Shown here: in pieces, positions 15,962 through 26,034 of the stretch
Position numbering within the stretch: the first letter of the stretch is position 1
Layout of the letters: each line of letters opens with the position of its first letter
NCBI GenBank assembly: GCA_963824105.1
Contig: CAWGNN010000009.1
Span: forward strand, 310,001-374,000
Reading direction: 5' to 3'
Source: CAWDVB01 sp963824105
Lineage (GTDB): Bacteria; Actinomycetota; Actinomycetes; Propionibacteriales; Nocardioidaceae
Length of the DNA: 64,000 bases
Program-made: the position numbers and the translations under genes
Notes under the pieces: model-generated
The model's database searches: none
The model's input: the letters and a program-made list of their open reading frames with translations, nothing else
Told to the model about the DNA's origin: nothing

Positions 15962-17260
15962 ATGACCCGGAGCACCGCGGACCAGCGGCAGGCCGACGTC
16001 ATCGTCGTCGGTGCCGGCCCGGCCGGCTCCTCCACCGCATTCCACCTCGCCTCCGCGGGGCTCGACGTGCTGCTGCTGGAGAAGGCGGCGTTCCCTCGCG
16101 ACAAGATCTGTGGCGACGGGCTCACACCGCGCGCGGTCAAGCAGCTGATCTCGATGGGCGTGGACCTCGATGCCCCCGGCTGGATCCGCAACAAGGGCCT
16201 GCGCATCGTCGGTGCCGGGCACCGGCTCGAGCTCGAGTGGCCCGAGCTGGCCTCGTTCCCGTCCTACGGGATGGTGCGCACCCGGATGGAGCTCGACGAG
16301 CTGCTCGCCCGCCATGCGGAGAAGGCGGGGGCCCGGCTGATGGAGCGCACCGCCGTGACCGGCCCGGTGCTCGACGAGCGCAGCGGGCGCGTCATCGGCG
16401 TCACTGCTCGCTCCCTCGATGAGAACGGACGTCGCGTCGCGGACGACGTCACCTACTCAGCGCCGGTCGTCGTCGCCTGTGACGGGGTGTCGTCACGGCT
16501 CGCCACCGCCTTGGGCTATGAGCGCCGGGAGAACCGTCCGATGGCGGTCGCGGTCCGCGCCTACTACGAGACCCCACGCCACCAGGACGCCTGGATGGAG
16601 TCCTGGCTGGAGTTGTGGGACGGACCGCCGGGCAGGAGCAATCTGCTGCCGGGCTACGGGTGGATCTTCGCCGTTGGCGACGGGACCGCCAACGTCGGCA
16701 TGGGCATCTTGAACAGCTCGAAGGCCTTCCAGAACGTCGACTACCGGGAGACGCTGCGAGCCTGGCTGGCCAACACCCCCGAGGAGTGGGGCTTCCGCGA
16801 CGAGAACCTCATCGGCCGGATCGGATCGGCCGCCCTGCCGATGGGCTTCAACCGCAAGCCGCACTACTCACGCGGCCTACTCCTGGTCGGCGATTCGGGC
16901 GGGATGGTCAACCCGTTCAACGGCGAGGGGATCGACTACGCGCTGGAGTCGGGACACCTGGCTGCTGAGGTGATCGTGCAGGCGCTGTCAAGACCGGAGG
17001 GCCCTGCTCGGGAGCGCGCGCTGGAGGGGTACGCTGCCGCGCTGGAGGGTGCTTACGGGGGCTACTTCACCTTGGGACGCTGGTTCGCGAGGATGATCGG
17101 GAATCCCGTAGTGATGAAGCAGGCCACCAAGTACGGGTTGCCGAGGGAGGCATTGATGCGGTTCATGCTCAAGCTGATGGCCAACCTCACCGATCCGAGG
17201 GACGGCGATGCCTCGGACCGAATCATCAATGCACTCAGTCGACTGGCCCCCTCGGCCTGA
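15962..17260 (+). CDS. menJ: Geranylgeranyl reductase family protein, MenJ-like
   Basis: The 432-residue FAD-dependent reductase probably saturates one isoprene unit of the menaquinone side chain, as MenJ does in mycobacteria. The FAD-binding loop DVIVVGAGPAGSSTAFHL is at residues 12-29. DKICGDGLTPRAV (substrate/FAD motif) and LLVGDSGGMVNPFNGEGIDY (second FAD motif) are clear. The position between menG and nuoA supports a menaquinone role; archaeal-type lipid reduction is the family alternative. A Shine-Dalgarno GAGGAT precedes the ATG. Confidence 0.85.
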   Translation: MTRSTADQRQADVIVVGAGPAGSSTAFHLASAGLDVLLLEKAAFPRDKICGDGLTPRAVKQLISMGVDLDAPGWIRNKGLRIVGAGHRLELEWPELASFPSYGMVRTRMELDELLARHAEKAGARLMERTAVTGPVLDERSGRVIGVTARSLDENGRRVADDVTYSAPVVVACDGVSSRLATALGYERRENRPMAVAVRAYYETPRHQDAWMESWLELWDGPPGRSNLLPGYGWIFAVGDGTANVGMGILNSSKAFQNVDYRETLRAWLANTPEEWGFRDENLIGRIGSAALPMGFNRKPHYSRGLLLVGDSGGMVNPFNGEGIDYALESGHLAAEVIVQALSRPEGPARERALEGYAAALEGAYGGYFTLGRWFARMIGNPVVMKQATKYGLPREALMRFMLKLMANLTDPRDGDASDRIINALSRLAPSA

Positions 17261-17312
17261 TAAGACGGCATAGGACAGACTGGCGCTGACAGGCTGAAGA
17301 AGGAGGAGAGCG

Positions 17313-17672
17313 GTGAATCTGTACATCCCCGTCATCGTCATGTCGGCGATCGGACTTGGGTTCGCGTTGCTCACCGTGGCGACGAACGCGCTGATCGGCC
17401 CGAAGCGCTACAACCGGGCCAAGCACGACTCCTACGAGTGCGGCATCGAGCCGACGCCGCAGGCGGTAGAGGGAGGGCGCTTCCCGATCCGGTACTACAT
17501 CACCGCGATGCTCTTCATCGTCTTCGACATCGAGATCGTCTTCCTCTACCCGTGGGCGGTGAACTTCGACGCAATGAAGGTCTTCGGGCTCGTCGAGATG
17601 GTGCTGTTCATCCTCACCGTGTTCGTCGCCTACACCTACGTGTGGCGCCGCGGCGGCCTGGACTGGGACTGA
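17313..17672 (+). CDS. nuoA: NADH-quinone oxidoreductase subunit A
   Basis: The 119-residue protein has three transmembrane helices and is a membrane-arm subunit next to the quinone site of complex I. The conserved loop YECGIEPTPQA is at about residues 42-52, and FDIEIVFLYPWAV forms the second helix. It is the first gene of the nuoA-N operon. A strong Shine-Dalgarno (AAGGAGGAG) precedes the GTG start. Confidence 0.95.
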   Translation: MNLYIPVIVMSAIGLGFALLTVATNALIGPKRYNRAKHDSYECGIEPTPQAVEGGRFPIRYYITAMLFIVFDIEIVFLYPWAVNFDAMKVFGLVEMVLFILTVFVAYTYVWRRGGLDWD

Positions 17673-17691
17673 GAAGAGGCATAAGAGACAC

Positions 17692-18246
17692 ATGGGTCTG
17701 GAAGAGAAGCTCCCCAGCGGCGTACTCCTGACGACCGTCGAAGGTGTTGCTGGCTACCTGCGCAAGGCGTCCCTCTGGCCGGCGACCTTCGGTCTGGCCT
17801 GCTGCGCCATCGAGATGATGACCAGCGGCGGCCCTCGCTACGACCTGTCGCGCTTCGGGATGGAGGTCTTCCGCGCCTCGCCGCGGCAGGCCGACCTGAT
17901 GATCGTTGCCGGCCGGGTGAGCCAGAAGATGGCCCCGGTCCTCCGCCAGATCTACGACCAGATGCCCGAGCCCAAGTGGGTGATCGCTATGGGTGTCTGC
18001 GCCAGCTCCGGCGGCATGTTCAACAACTACGCGATCCTCCAGGGCGTCGACCACGTGGTCCCGGTGGACATGTACCTCCCCGGCTGCCCGCCCCGGCCGG
18101 AGATGCTCATCGACGCGATCCTCAAGCTGCACGACAAGATCCTCCACTCCAAGCTCGGCCCGAACCGTGAGAAGGAGATCGTCGAGCTCGAGACCGTCGC
18201 GCTGAACGCCCTGCCCACCTCCCAGATGAAGGGGCTGTTGCGGTGA
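17692..18246 (+). CDS. nuoB: NADH-quinone oxidoreductase subunit B
   Basis: The 184-residue protein carries the terminal 4Fe-4S cluster N2 of complex I. The ligand cysteines are visible: C37 and C38 (GLACCAIEMM), C103 (GVCASSGG) and C132 (LPGCPPRPE). It lies 19 bp after nuoA and overlaps nuoC by 4 bases. It serves as the reference for the shorter paralogue at 39129. Confidence 0.97.
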   Translation: MGLEEKLPSGVLLTTVEGVAGYLRKASLWPATFGLACCAIEMMTSGGPRYDLSRFGMEVFRASPRQADLMIVAGRVSQKMAPVLRQIYDQMPEPKWVIAMGVCASSGGMFNNYAILQGVDHVVPVDMYLPGCPPRPEMLIDAILKLHDKILHSKLGPNREKEIVELETVALNALPTSQMKGLLR

Positions 18247-18941
18247 GCGACGAGACCAACCTGCCGCTCGAGGCCGAGGCCGCCCAGGCGGAGCCGATCG
18301 AGCACCGTGAGGGCATGTTCGGTGTGCGCGGGAGCGGAGACACCTCCGGATACGGCGGACTGCGCCGGGTCGTGTCGATGCCTGGCGGAAGTCAGCCCCC
18401 GTACGGCGGCTGGTTCGACGACGTCACGTCCGCCCTGGTCGCCGAGCTGGAGATCAACGGGATCGCCGACGCGATCGAGAAGGTAGTCGTCCACGCGGGC
18501 GAGATCACCTTCTTCATCCGCCGCGAGCACCTCGCCAAGACCGCGAAACTGCTGCGGGACGACCCTCAGCTCCGTTTCGAGTTCTGCTCGGGAGTCAGTG
18601 GGGTTCACTACCCCGAGGAGACCGGTCGCGAGCTGCACGCGGTCTACCACCTGCTGTCGATGACCCACAACCGCCGGATCCGGGTGGAGTGCACCTGCCC
18701 CGACACGGATCCGCACCTTCCCTCGGTGGTCGCGACCTACCCCACGGCTGACTGGCACGAGCGGGAGACCTACGACTTCTTCGGGATCATCTTCGACGGA
18801 CACCCGTCGTTGTCCCGGATCGAGATGCCCGATGACTGGCCCGGGCATCCGCAGCGCAAGGACTACCCGCTGGGCGGCATCCCGGTCGAGTACAAGGGCG
18901 CCACCACACCCTCCCCGGAGAACCGGAGGTCGTACAACTGA
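18243..18941 (+). CDS. nuoC: NADH-quinone oxidoreductase subunit C
   Basis: The 232-residue 30-kDa peripheral subunit of complex I. It has an N-terminal extension of about 60 residues (FGVRGSGDTSGYGG region) common in actinobacteria. The family motif WHERETYDFFGIIFDGHP lies in the last third, followed by HPQRKDYPLGG. GTG overlaps the nuoB stop and its own stop overlaps the nuoD start, giving coupled translation. Confidence 0.96.
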   Translation: MSDETNLPLEAEAAQAEPIEHREGMFGVRGSGDTSGYGGLRRVVSMPGGSQPPYGGWFDDVTSALVAELEINGIADAIEKVVVHAGEITFFIRREHLAKTAKLLRDDPQLRFEFCSGVSGVHYPEETGRELHAVYHLLSMTHNRRIRVECTCPDTDPHLPSVVATYPTADWHERETYDFFGIIFDGHPSLSRIEMPDDWPGHPQRKDYPLGGIPVEYKGATTPSPENRRSYN

Positions 18942-20305
18942 TGACCACCAACGATCCGTACGCAACCCCGGGATCAAGCAACGCCGAGCCCGAAGACGGC
19001 AGCAAGGTCTTCAACGTCAGCGGCGGCGACTGGGAGTCGGTCGCGGCGGGGCTCGGCGAGGGCCACAGCGAGGAGCGCGTCGTCGTCAACATGGGTCCCC
19101 AGCACCCGTCGACCCACGGCGTGCTGCGGCTGATCCTGGAGCTGGAGGGCGAGACGGTCACCGAGGCCCGGTGCGGCGTCGGATACCTCCACACGGGCAT
19201 TGAGAAGAGCATGGAGTTCCGCACCTGGACCCAGGGCGTGACCTTCTGCACCCGGATGGACTACCTCTCACCGTTCTTCAACGAGGTCGCCTACTGCTTG
19301 AGCGTCGAGCGGCTGCTGGGCATCGAAGACGGTCCTGATGGGGTCCCGGAGAAGGCTCAGGTGATGCGGGTCCTGCTCATGGAGCTCAACCGCATCTCCT
19401 CGCACCTGGTCGCGATCGCCACCGGCGGCATGGAGATCGGCGCGCTGACCGTCATGACGATCGGCTTCCGAGAGCGCGAGCTGGTGCTGACCCTCTTCGA
19501 GAAGATCACCGGCCTGCGGATGAATCACGCGTTCATCCGCCCCGGTGGCGTGGCCCAGGACCTGCCGCCCGGCGTGCTCGACGACCTGCGCGACTTCGTG
19601 GTTCTGATGAAGAAGCGGCTCCCCGAGTACGCCGACTTCTGCAACGCCAACCCGGTCTTCCGGGGCCGGACCGTCGGCGTGGGCTACCTCGACCTGGCCG
19701 GCTGCCTGGCCCTCGGCATCACCGGGCCGGTGCTGCGCTCGACCGGCTATCCCGCGGACCTGCGCAAGACCGAGCCGTACTGCGGTTACGAGACCTACGA
19801 CTTCGACGTGATCACCTGGGACTCCTCGGACTCCTACGGCCGGTTCCGGATCCGCCTTGCCGAGATGTGGGAGTCGCTGAAGATCGTCGAGCAGGCCGTG
19901 GACCGGCTCGCCGGTCTCGAGGGCGAGCCGATCATGGTGGCCGACAAGAAGATCGCCTGGCCGAGTCAGCTCTCGATCGGGACCGACGGCATGGGCAACA
20001 GCCCCGAGCACATCAAGCACATCATGGGCGAGTCGATGGAGGCACTCATCCACCACTTCAAGCTGGTGACGGAGGGCTTCCGGGTGCCGCCGGGCCAGGC
20101 CTACGTGCCGATCGAGTCGCCCCGCGGCGAGATGGGCGCTCACGTGGTCTCCGACGGAGGCACCCGCCCGTACCGCGTGCACTTCCGTGACCCGTCGTTC
20201 ACCAACCTGCAGGGCACCTCGGTGATGAGTGAGGGCGGCCAGATTGCCGATGTCATCGTGGCGATCGCCTCGATCGACCCGGTGATGGGGGGAGTCGACC
20301 GATGA
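18941..20305 (+). CDS. nuoD: NADH-quinone oxidoreductase subunit D
   Basis: The 454-residue 49-kDa subunit forms the quinone cavity with NuoB and NuoH. The family start NMGPQHPSTHGVLRL, with the quinone-site His, begins near residue 50. GYLHTGIEKSME and the C-terminal ESPRGEMGAHVVSDGG follow. An acidic N-terminal extension of about 45 residues is present. A one-base overlap with nuoC and a 4-base overlap with nuoE show tight coupling. Confidence 0.97.
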   Translation: MTTNDPYATPGSSNAEPEDGSKVFNVSGGDWESVAAGLGEGHSEERVVVNMGPQHPSTHGVLRLILELEGETVTEARCGVGYLHTGIEKSMEFRTWTQGVTFCTRMDYLSPFFNEVAYCLSVERLLGIEDGPDGVPEKAQVMRVLLMELNRISSHLVAIATGGMEIGALTVMTIGFRERELVLTLFEKITGLRMNHAFIRPGGVAQDLPPGVLDDLRDFVVLMKKRLPEYADFCNANPVFRGRTVGVGYLDLAGCLALGITGPVLRSTGYPADLRKTEPYCGYETYDFDVITWDSSDSYGRFRIRLAEMWESLKIVEQAVDRLAGLEGEPIMVADKKIAWPSQLSIGTDGMGNSPEHIKHIMGESMEALIHHFKLVTEGFRVPPGQAYVPIESPRGEMGAHVVSDGGTRPYRVHFRDPSFTNLQGTSVMSEGGQIADVIVAIASIDPVMGGVDR

Positions 20306-20976
20306 AGGAGCGACCGCTGGACGAGAAGACCATCTCCGAGCTGAAGGAGATCGCGACCCGCTATCCGCAACCCCGCTCGGGTCTACTGCCGATGCTGCAC
20401 CTGATCCAGAGCGTCGAGGGGCACGTCACTCCCGAGGGGATCGAGGCGTGTGCGGAGCTCCTCGGGATCTCCGCGGCCGAGGTCTCTGGCGTGGCGACCT
20501 TCTACACGATGTACAAGCGGCGCCCGGTCGGCGACTACCACGTCGGCGTCTGCACGAACACGCTGTGCGCGGTGATGGGCGGCGACGCGATCTTCTCCCG
20601 GCTCAAGGACCACCTGGGGGTAGGCAATGACGAGACGACCCCCGACGACGGGACCGCGAAGTCCGTCACCTTGGAGCACGTGGAGTGCAACGCGGCCTGC
20701 GACTACGCGCCGGTGATGATGGTCAACTGGGAGTTCATGGACAACATGACTCCGGAGAAGGCGGTGCAGCTGGTCGACGACCTGCGCGCCGGCAAGAAGG
20801 TCACCGCCTCCCGCGGCGCCGAGATCGTCAGCTGGCAGGAGGCCGAGCGGGTGCTCGCCGGGTTCTACGACGGACGGGCGGACGAGGGCCCAGCCGCGGG
20901 CGACCCCACGCTCGTCGGGCTGCGCCTCGCGCGCGAGAAGGGCTGGACCGCCCCTGAGACCGGAGAGGGTGCCTGA
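20302..20976 (+). CDS. nuoE: NADH-quinone oxidoreductase subunit E
   Basis: The 224-residue NADH-module subunit binds 2Fe-2S cluster N1a. Ligands appear as GVCTNTLCAVMGG (two Cys) and VECNAACDYAPV (two Cys). The N-terminal helical domain (YPQPRSGLLPMLHLIQ) is typical. It partners NuoF. Confidence 0.96.
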   Translation: MKERPLDEKTISELKEIATRYPQPRSGLLPMLHLIQSVEGHVTPEGIEACAELLGISAAEVSGVATFYTMYKRRPVGDYHVGVCTNTLCAVMGGDAIFSRLKDHLGVGNDETTPDDGTAKSVTLEHVECNAACDYAPVMMVNWEFMDNMTPEKAVQLVDDLRAGKKVTASRGAEIVSWQEAERVLAGFYDGRADEGPAAGDPTLVGLRLAREKGWTAPETGEGA

Positions 20977-22301
20977 TGGCCGACACGCTCACCCCCGTCC
21001 TGTCGGACGACTGGGACAGCGCGCAGCCTTGGAAGCTCGCGTCCTACACGGCCCGCGGCGGCTACTCCGCGCTCGACAAGGCGTTGGCCATGTCACCCGA
21101 TGACGTCATCGCCACGGTCAAGGACAGTGGACTGCGTGGCCGAGGTGGTGCGGGCTTCCCGACCGGCATGAAGTGGAGCTTCATCCCGCAGGGTCCGGCC
21201 GAGGACGGCACCGTCAAGCCGCACTACTTGGTGGTCAACGCCGACGAGTCCGAGCCGGGGACCTGCAAGGACATCCCGCTGCTCATGGCGACGCCCCACA
21301 CCCTTCTCGAGGGCGTCATCATCACGTCGTACGCAATCCGCTCCAGCCACGCCTTCATCTACGTGCGCGGCGAGGTGCTCCATGTGATCCGCAGGGTCCA
21401 GGCCGCGGTCGCCGAGGCCTACGAGGCCGGGCATCTGGGCAAGGACATCCACGGATCCGGCTTCGACCTCGACGTGGTCGTCCATGCCGGCGCCGGCGCC
21501 TACATCTGCGGCGAGGAGACGGCGCTGCTCGACTCGCTCGAGGGCCGCCGCGGCCAACCCCGGCTGCGCCCGCCGTTCCCGGCCATCGCCGGCCTCTACT
21601 CAGCCCCCACGGTGATCAACAACGTGGAGTCGATTGCGTCGGTGCCCAGCATCATCGGCAACGGCGCCGACTGGTTCGCGTCGATGGGCACCGAGAAGAG
21701 CAAGGGCTACACGCTCTACTCGCTGTCGGGACATGTGAAGAAGCCAGGCCAGTACGAAGCGCCGCTCGGCACCAGCCTGCGGACGCTGCTCGACCTGGCC
21801 GGCGGTGTCCGTGAGGGTCACGAGCTGAAGTTCTGGACCCCGGGTGGCTCCTCCACGCCGCTGCTCACCTCGGAGCACCTCGACATCCCACTGGACTACG
21901 AGGGGGTCGGGGCCGCTGGCTCCATGCTCGGGACCAAGGCGCTGCAGATCTTTGACGACACCACCTGCGTCGTCCGTGCGGTGCTGCGCTGGACCGAGTT
22001 CTACAAGCACGAGTCCTGCGGCAAGTGCACCCCGTGTCGGGAGGGGACCTGGTGGCTGGTCAAGGCGCTGGAGCGCCTGGAGAACGGCCAGGGCACCGAG
22101 GCTGACCTGGACCTGCTCCTCGACCAGTGCGAGAACATCCTCGGCCGGGCGTTCTGCGCTCTGGGCGACGGAGCCACCAGCCCGATCACCTCCTCGATCC
22201 AGTACTTCCGGGACGAGTACCTCGCCCACCTCGAACACGGTGGATGCCCGTTCGACCCCGAAGTCGCCACTCTCTTCGCGCCCGAGGGAGCCAACGCATG
22301 A
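20976..22301 (+). CDS. nuoF: NADH-quinone oxidoreductase subunit F
   Basis: The 441-residue subunit oxidises NADH through FMN. The NADH-binding GLRGRGGAGFPTGMKW, the FMN-binding NADESEPGTCKD and GAGAYICGEETALLDSLEG, and the cluster N3 ligands ESCGKCTPCREGTWW with a distant Cys (RAFCALGD) are all present. It overlaps nuoE by one base and nuoG by 4 bases. Confidence 0.97.
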   Translation: MADTLTPVLSDDWDSAQPWKLASYTARGGYSALDKALAMSPDDVIATVKDSGLRGRGGAGFPTGMKWSFIPQGPAEDGTVKPHYLVVNADESEPGTCKDIPLLMATPHTLLEGVIITSYAIRSSHAFIYVRGEVLHVIRRVQAAVAEAYEAGHLGKDIHGSGFDLDVVVHAGAGAYICGEETALLDSLEGRRGQPRLRPPFPAIAGLYSAPTVINNVESIASVPSIIGNGADWFASMGTEKSKGYTLYSLSGHVKKPGQYEAPLGTSLRTLLDLAGGVREGHELKFWTPGGSSTPLLTSEHLDIPLDYEGVGAAGSMLGTKALQIFDDTTCVVRAVLRWTEFYKHESCGKCTPCREGTWWLVKALERLENGQGTEADLDLLLDQCENILGRAFCALGDGATSPITSSIQYFRDEYLAHLEHGGCPFDPEVATLFAPEGANA

Positions 22302-24712
22302 CCGTCGATACCAACAAGCAGAGCGCGGAGGTCCAGCCTGTGCTCGCCGAAGACCTGGTGACGCTCACCATCGACGACGTCGAGGTGAGCGTGCCCAAGG
22401 GCACCCTGGTCATCCGTGCGGCCGAGCGCATCGGCACCGAGATCCCGCGCTTCTGCGACCACCCGCTGCTCGCACCCGCCGGCGCCTGCCGCCAGTGCCT
22501 GGTCGACGTGGCGGACGCGGGCAACGGCCGCCCGATCCCCAAGCCGCAGGCGTCGTGCACCCTGGAGGTCGCCGACGGGATGGTGATCCGCACCCAGGTC
22601 ACCTCCCCGGTCGCCGACAAGGCCCAGCACGGCATCATGGAGTTCCTGCTCATCAACCACCCCCTGGACTGCCCGGTCTGCGACAAGGGCGGCGAGTGCC
22701 CGCTGCAGAACCAGTCGATGACCCACGGACAGGGCGAGACCCGCTACGAGTTCGCGAAGCGGACCTACCCGAAGCCGATCAGCATCTCCGCCCAGGTGCT
22801 TCTCGACCGGGAGCGCTGCGTCCTGTGCGCGCGGTGCACGAGGTTCTCCGCCCAGATCGCCGGCGACCCGTTCATCGACATGCTTGAGCGTGGCGCGCTG
22901 CAACAGGTCGGGATCTACGAGCAGGAGCCCTTCGAGTCGTACTTCTCGGGCAACACGATCCAGATCTGCCCCGTGGGTGCCCTCACCTCGGCGGCGTACC
23001 GCTTCCGGTCCCGCCCGTTCGACCTGGTCTCCACGCCCTCGATCGGCGAGCACGACGCGTGTGGTGCCGCGATCCGGGTGGACCACCGGCGTGGCACGGT
23101 CATGCGCCGGCTCTCCGGCAACGACCCGGAGGTCAATGAGGAGTGGATCTCCGACAAGGACCGGTTCGCGTTCGGCTACGCCACGCAGGACGACCGGCTC
23201 ACCCATCCGCTCATCCGTGACGAGGAGAGCGGTGAGCTTCGGACCGCGTCGTGGCCGGAGGCGTTGACCGTCGCCGCGCGGGGACTCGCCGAGGCGAGCT
23301 CGGTCGGCGTGCTGACCGGCGGCCGGCTGACCGTCGAGGATGCCTACGCCTATAGCAAGTTCGCCCGTGTGGTGCTCGGCACCAACGACATCGACTTCCG
23401 CTCCCGGCCCCACACGGTCGAGGAAGAGGCGTTCCTCGGCGCTCACGTGGCGGGCACCGGGCTCGGCGTCACCTACCGCGACCTGGAAGCGGCCGACGCG
23501 GTCCTCCTGGTGGCCTTCGAGCCGGAGGACGAGGCGGGCAACGTGTTCCTGCGACTCCGTAAGGCGTCGCTGCACGGCACCAGGGTCTTCTCGATCGCGC
23601 CGTTCACCAGCCGGGGGCTGGCCAAGATGAGCGGCACGCTCATCCCGGCCGCGCCGGGCCACGAGGCCGCGGCTCTCGCCACCGCCGGGGAGACCGCCGG
23701 GCTCGGCCCGTCGTCGGTGATCCTCGTCGGCGAGCGCGCGGCGGAGAGCCCAGGCGCATTGGCCGCCGCCGCCTCCCTCGCGGCGTCGTCCGGCGCCAGA
23801 CTGGCGTGGGTCCCGCGCCGTGCCGGTGACCGGGGAGCCCTGGAGATGGGCTGCCTGCCCAGCCTGCTGCCGGGTGGCCGCCCGGTCTCCGACGCCGCGG
23901 CGCGGGTCGATATGGCCGCGGTCTGGAGCGCCGACTCCCTGCCGGAACGCCCCGGTCTCGACGCCAGGGGCATCTTGGCCGAGGCGGTCGATGGGAGCAT
24001 CGGTGCCCTGGTGATCGGCGGGGTCGGCTTCGAGGACTTCGAGGATCCGGCCGGTGCACTGGTCGCCGTCGGTGATGCCGGCTTCGTGGTCAGCCTGGAG
24101 CAGCGGGAGACCGAGATCACCCGCCGCGCCGACGTGGTCTTCCCGGTCGCTCCGGTCAGCGACCGCAGCGGCAGCTTCGTCAACTGGGAGGGCCGGCGCC
24201 GCGAGTTCGGCCGGGTCTTCCACGATCGGCCGACTCTCCCCGACCTGCGGGTGCTGGCCGGCATCGCCTTGGAGATGGGCCGTCCCCTGGGCTTCTCCAC
24301 CTCGGAGGCGGCCCGACGGGAGCTCGACGAGGTGGGCGACTGGGACGGTGCCCGGGTTGTGGCTCCCAGTGCGTCGGACGCTGTGGGGGCGACACCGAGC
24401 GGTGCGCTCCTGCTCGCCACCTGGAAGCAGCTGATCGACGACGGCGCCATGCAGGACGGGGACGACGCCTACCGCAGCACGGCCCGGCGCCGGGTTGCGC
24501 TGGTCTCGGCCTCCACACTGAGCTCGCTCGGTCTGAGCGAGGGTCAGACGGCGCGGTTGTCGACCTCTGCGGGAGCGGTGACGCTCCCGGTTGCCGTTGG
24601 CGACGTGGTCGACGGCGTGGTCTGGACCCCGACCAACTCCGCGGGGGTCAACGTACGACGTGACCTGGCCATCGGCGCCGGGGGTGCCGTGACGCTCGAG
24701 GGAGAGATGTGA
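22298..24712 (+). CDS. nuoG: NADH-quinone oxidoreductase subunit G
   Basis: The 804-residue subunit has an N-terminal 2Fe-2S domain (FCDHPLLAPAGACRQCLVDV), a His-Cys 4Fe-4S domain (DCPVCDKGGECPLQN), and a 4Fe-4S motif CVLCARCTRFS. The rest is a molybdopterin-oxidoreductase-like domain without an obvious cofactor role, as in other NuoG. The ATG overlapping the nuoF stop is chosen; the frame is open 57 codons further upstream inside nuoF. Confidence 0.96.
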   Translation: MTVDTNKQSAEVQPVLAEDLVTLTIDDVEVSVPKGTLVIRAAERIGTEIPRFCDHPLLAPAGACRQCLVDVADAGNGRPIPKPQASCTLEVADGMVIRTQVTSPVADKAQHGIMEFLLINHPLDCPVCDKGGECPLQNQSMTHGQGETRYEFAKRTYPKPISISAQVLLDRERCVLCARCTRFSAQIAGDPFIDMLERGALQQVGIYEQEPFESYFSGNTIQICPVGALTSAAYRFRSRPFDLVSTPSIGEHDACGAAIRVDHRRGTVMRRLSGNDPEVNEEWISDKDRFAFGYATQDDRLTHPLIRDEESGELRTASWPEALTVAARGLAEASSVGVLTGGRLTVEDAYAYSKFARVVLGTNDIDFRSRPHTVEEEAFLGAHVAGTGLGVTYRDLEAADAVLLVAFEPEDEAGNVFLRLRKASLHGTRVFSIAPFTSRGLAKMSGTLIPAAPGHEAAALATAGETAGLGPSSVILVGERAAESPGALAAAASLAASSGARLAWVPRRAGDRGALEMGCLPSLLPGGRPVSDAAARVDMAAVWSADSLPERPGLDARGILAEAVDGSIGALVIGGVGFEDFEDPAGALVAVGDAGFVVSLEQRETEITRRADVVFPVAPVSDRSGSFVNWEGRRREFGRVFHDRPTLPDLRVLAGIALEMGRPLGFSTSEAARRELDEVGDWDGARVVAPSASDAVGATPSGALLLATWKQLIDDGAMQDGDDAYRSTARRRVALVSASTLSSLGLSEGQTARLSTSAGAVTLPVAVGDVVDGVVWTPTNSAGVNVRRDLAIGAGGAVTLEGEM

Positions 24713-26034
24713 TGGCTGCCGAACTCGTCCTGCCCCGACTGGCTGCGGACCTCTCCGCGTTCGGGCACGACGCCTGGTGGGTGATCGCCATCAAGGCGGT
24801 GGCCATATTCGCTCTGCTGGTGGTCCTGACCCTGTTCAGCATCTGGGCCGAGCGTCGGGTCGTGGCCCGCATGCAGCACCGGGTCGGTCCCAACGTGCAC
24901 GGTCCCTTCGGTTTGCTGCAGAGCCTCGCCGATGGCATGAAGCTGATGCTCAAGGAGGACCTCACCCCGATCCACGCCGACAAGCTGGTCTTCCTGCTTG
25001 CGCCGGTGATCTCGGGCACCACGGCGTTCATCGCCTTCGCCGTCATCCCGCTGGGGCCGACCGTTCGGATCCCCTGGACCAGCATCCAGACCCCGCTCCA
25101 GCTGACGGACCTTCCGGTCGCGGTGCTGTTCGTGCTGGCGGTCTCGTCGATCGGCATCTACGGGATCGTGCTCGGCGGCTGGTCATCCGGTTCGACGTAC
25201 TCGCTGCTCGGCGGTCTGCGGAGCTCGGCCCAGATGATCTCCTACGAGGTAGCGATGGGCCTGGCCCTGGTCGCGGTCTTCCTCTACTCCGGCACCATGT
25301 CGACCTCTGGCATCGTCTCCGCCCAGGACAGTCTCTGGTACGGCGTGATCCTCGCCCCGTCGTTCGCGATCTACGTGATTGCGATGGTCGGCGAGACCAA
25401 CCGCACGCCGTTCGACCTTCCGGAGGCCGAGGGGGAGCTGGTCGGGGGGTTCCACACCGAGTACTCCTCGATGAAGTTCGCGCTCTTCTTCCTGGCGGAG
25501 TACATCAACATGATGACCGTCTCGGCTGTCGCCGCGACCCTCTTCCTCGGGGGATGGCGGGCGCCTTGGCCGCTGTCGGCCATCAACGGCGGGATGTTCA
25601 ACACCGGCTACTGGCCGATCCTGTGGTTCCTCGCCAAGCTGATGATCTTCCTCTTCCTGTTCATCTGGCTGCGGGGGACGCTGCCCCGGCTGCGCTACGA
25701 CCAGTTCATGGCCTTCGGCTGGAAGCGGCTCATCCCGATCTCGCTGGTCTGGATCATCGGCGTGGCCGCTCTCAAGACGATCATCCTGACCGGCTGGGCC
25801 AGCAGGACTCATCTGCTGATGACCTTCGGGGTCGTCGCGGTCCTGCTGCTCCTGCTGGCGGTGTTCGGGGGAGAGAGCAAGGGGGACGAGGAGGAGCCGG
25901 ACATCGAGCCTGAGCCGTTCGACGCGTTCGCCGGCGGCTATCCCGTCCCACCGATGCCCGGTCAGCCCGTGGTCACCATGCCCGACATCGTCGCGGGTGA
26001 CTCCTCGCTCTCGGAGAACGGAGCTGGTAGCTGA
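24709..26034 (+). CDS. nuoH: NADH-quinone oxidoreductase subunit H
   Basis: The 441-residue membrane subunit contributes to the quinone tunnel. AERRVVARMQHRVGPNVHGP and FGLLQSLADGMKLMLKED lie in the first third, followed by GETNRTPFDLPEAEGELVGG. It has about eight helices and an acidic C-terminal extension of about 60 residues (DEEEPDIEPEPFDAF). GTG at 24709 overlaps the nuoG stop, and ATG at 24712 is an equally good start. Confidence 0.96.
   Translation: MMAAELVLPRLAADLSAFGHDAWWVIAIKAVAIFALLVVLTLFSIWAERRVVARMQHRVGPNVHGPFGLLQSLADGMKLMLKEDLTPIHADKLVFLLAPVISGTTAFIAFAVIPLGPTVRIPWTSIQTPLQLTDLPVAVLFVLAVSSIGIYGIVLGGWSSGSTYSLLGGLRSSAQMISYEVAMGLALVAVFLYSGTMSTSGIVSAQDSLWYGVILAPSFAIYVIAMVGETNRTPFDLPEAEGELVGGFHTEYSSMKFALFFLAEYINMMTVSAVAATLFLGGWRAPWPLSAINGGMFNTGYWPILWFLAKLMIFLFLFIWLRGTLPRLRYDQFMAFGWKRLIPISLVWIIGVAALKTIILTGWASRTHLLMTFGVVAVLLLLLAVFGGESKGDEEEPDIEPEPFDAFAGGYPVPPMPGQPVVTMPDIVAGDSSLSENGAGS

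Noticed and set aside
22001..24223. 740-codon minus-strand frame opposite nuoF/nuoG
   Set aside because: Antisense shadow of well-identified complex I genes, with low-complexity composition.
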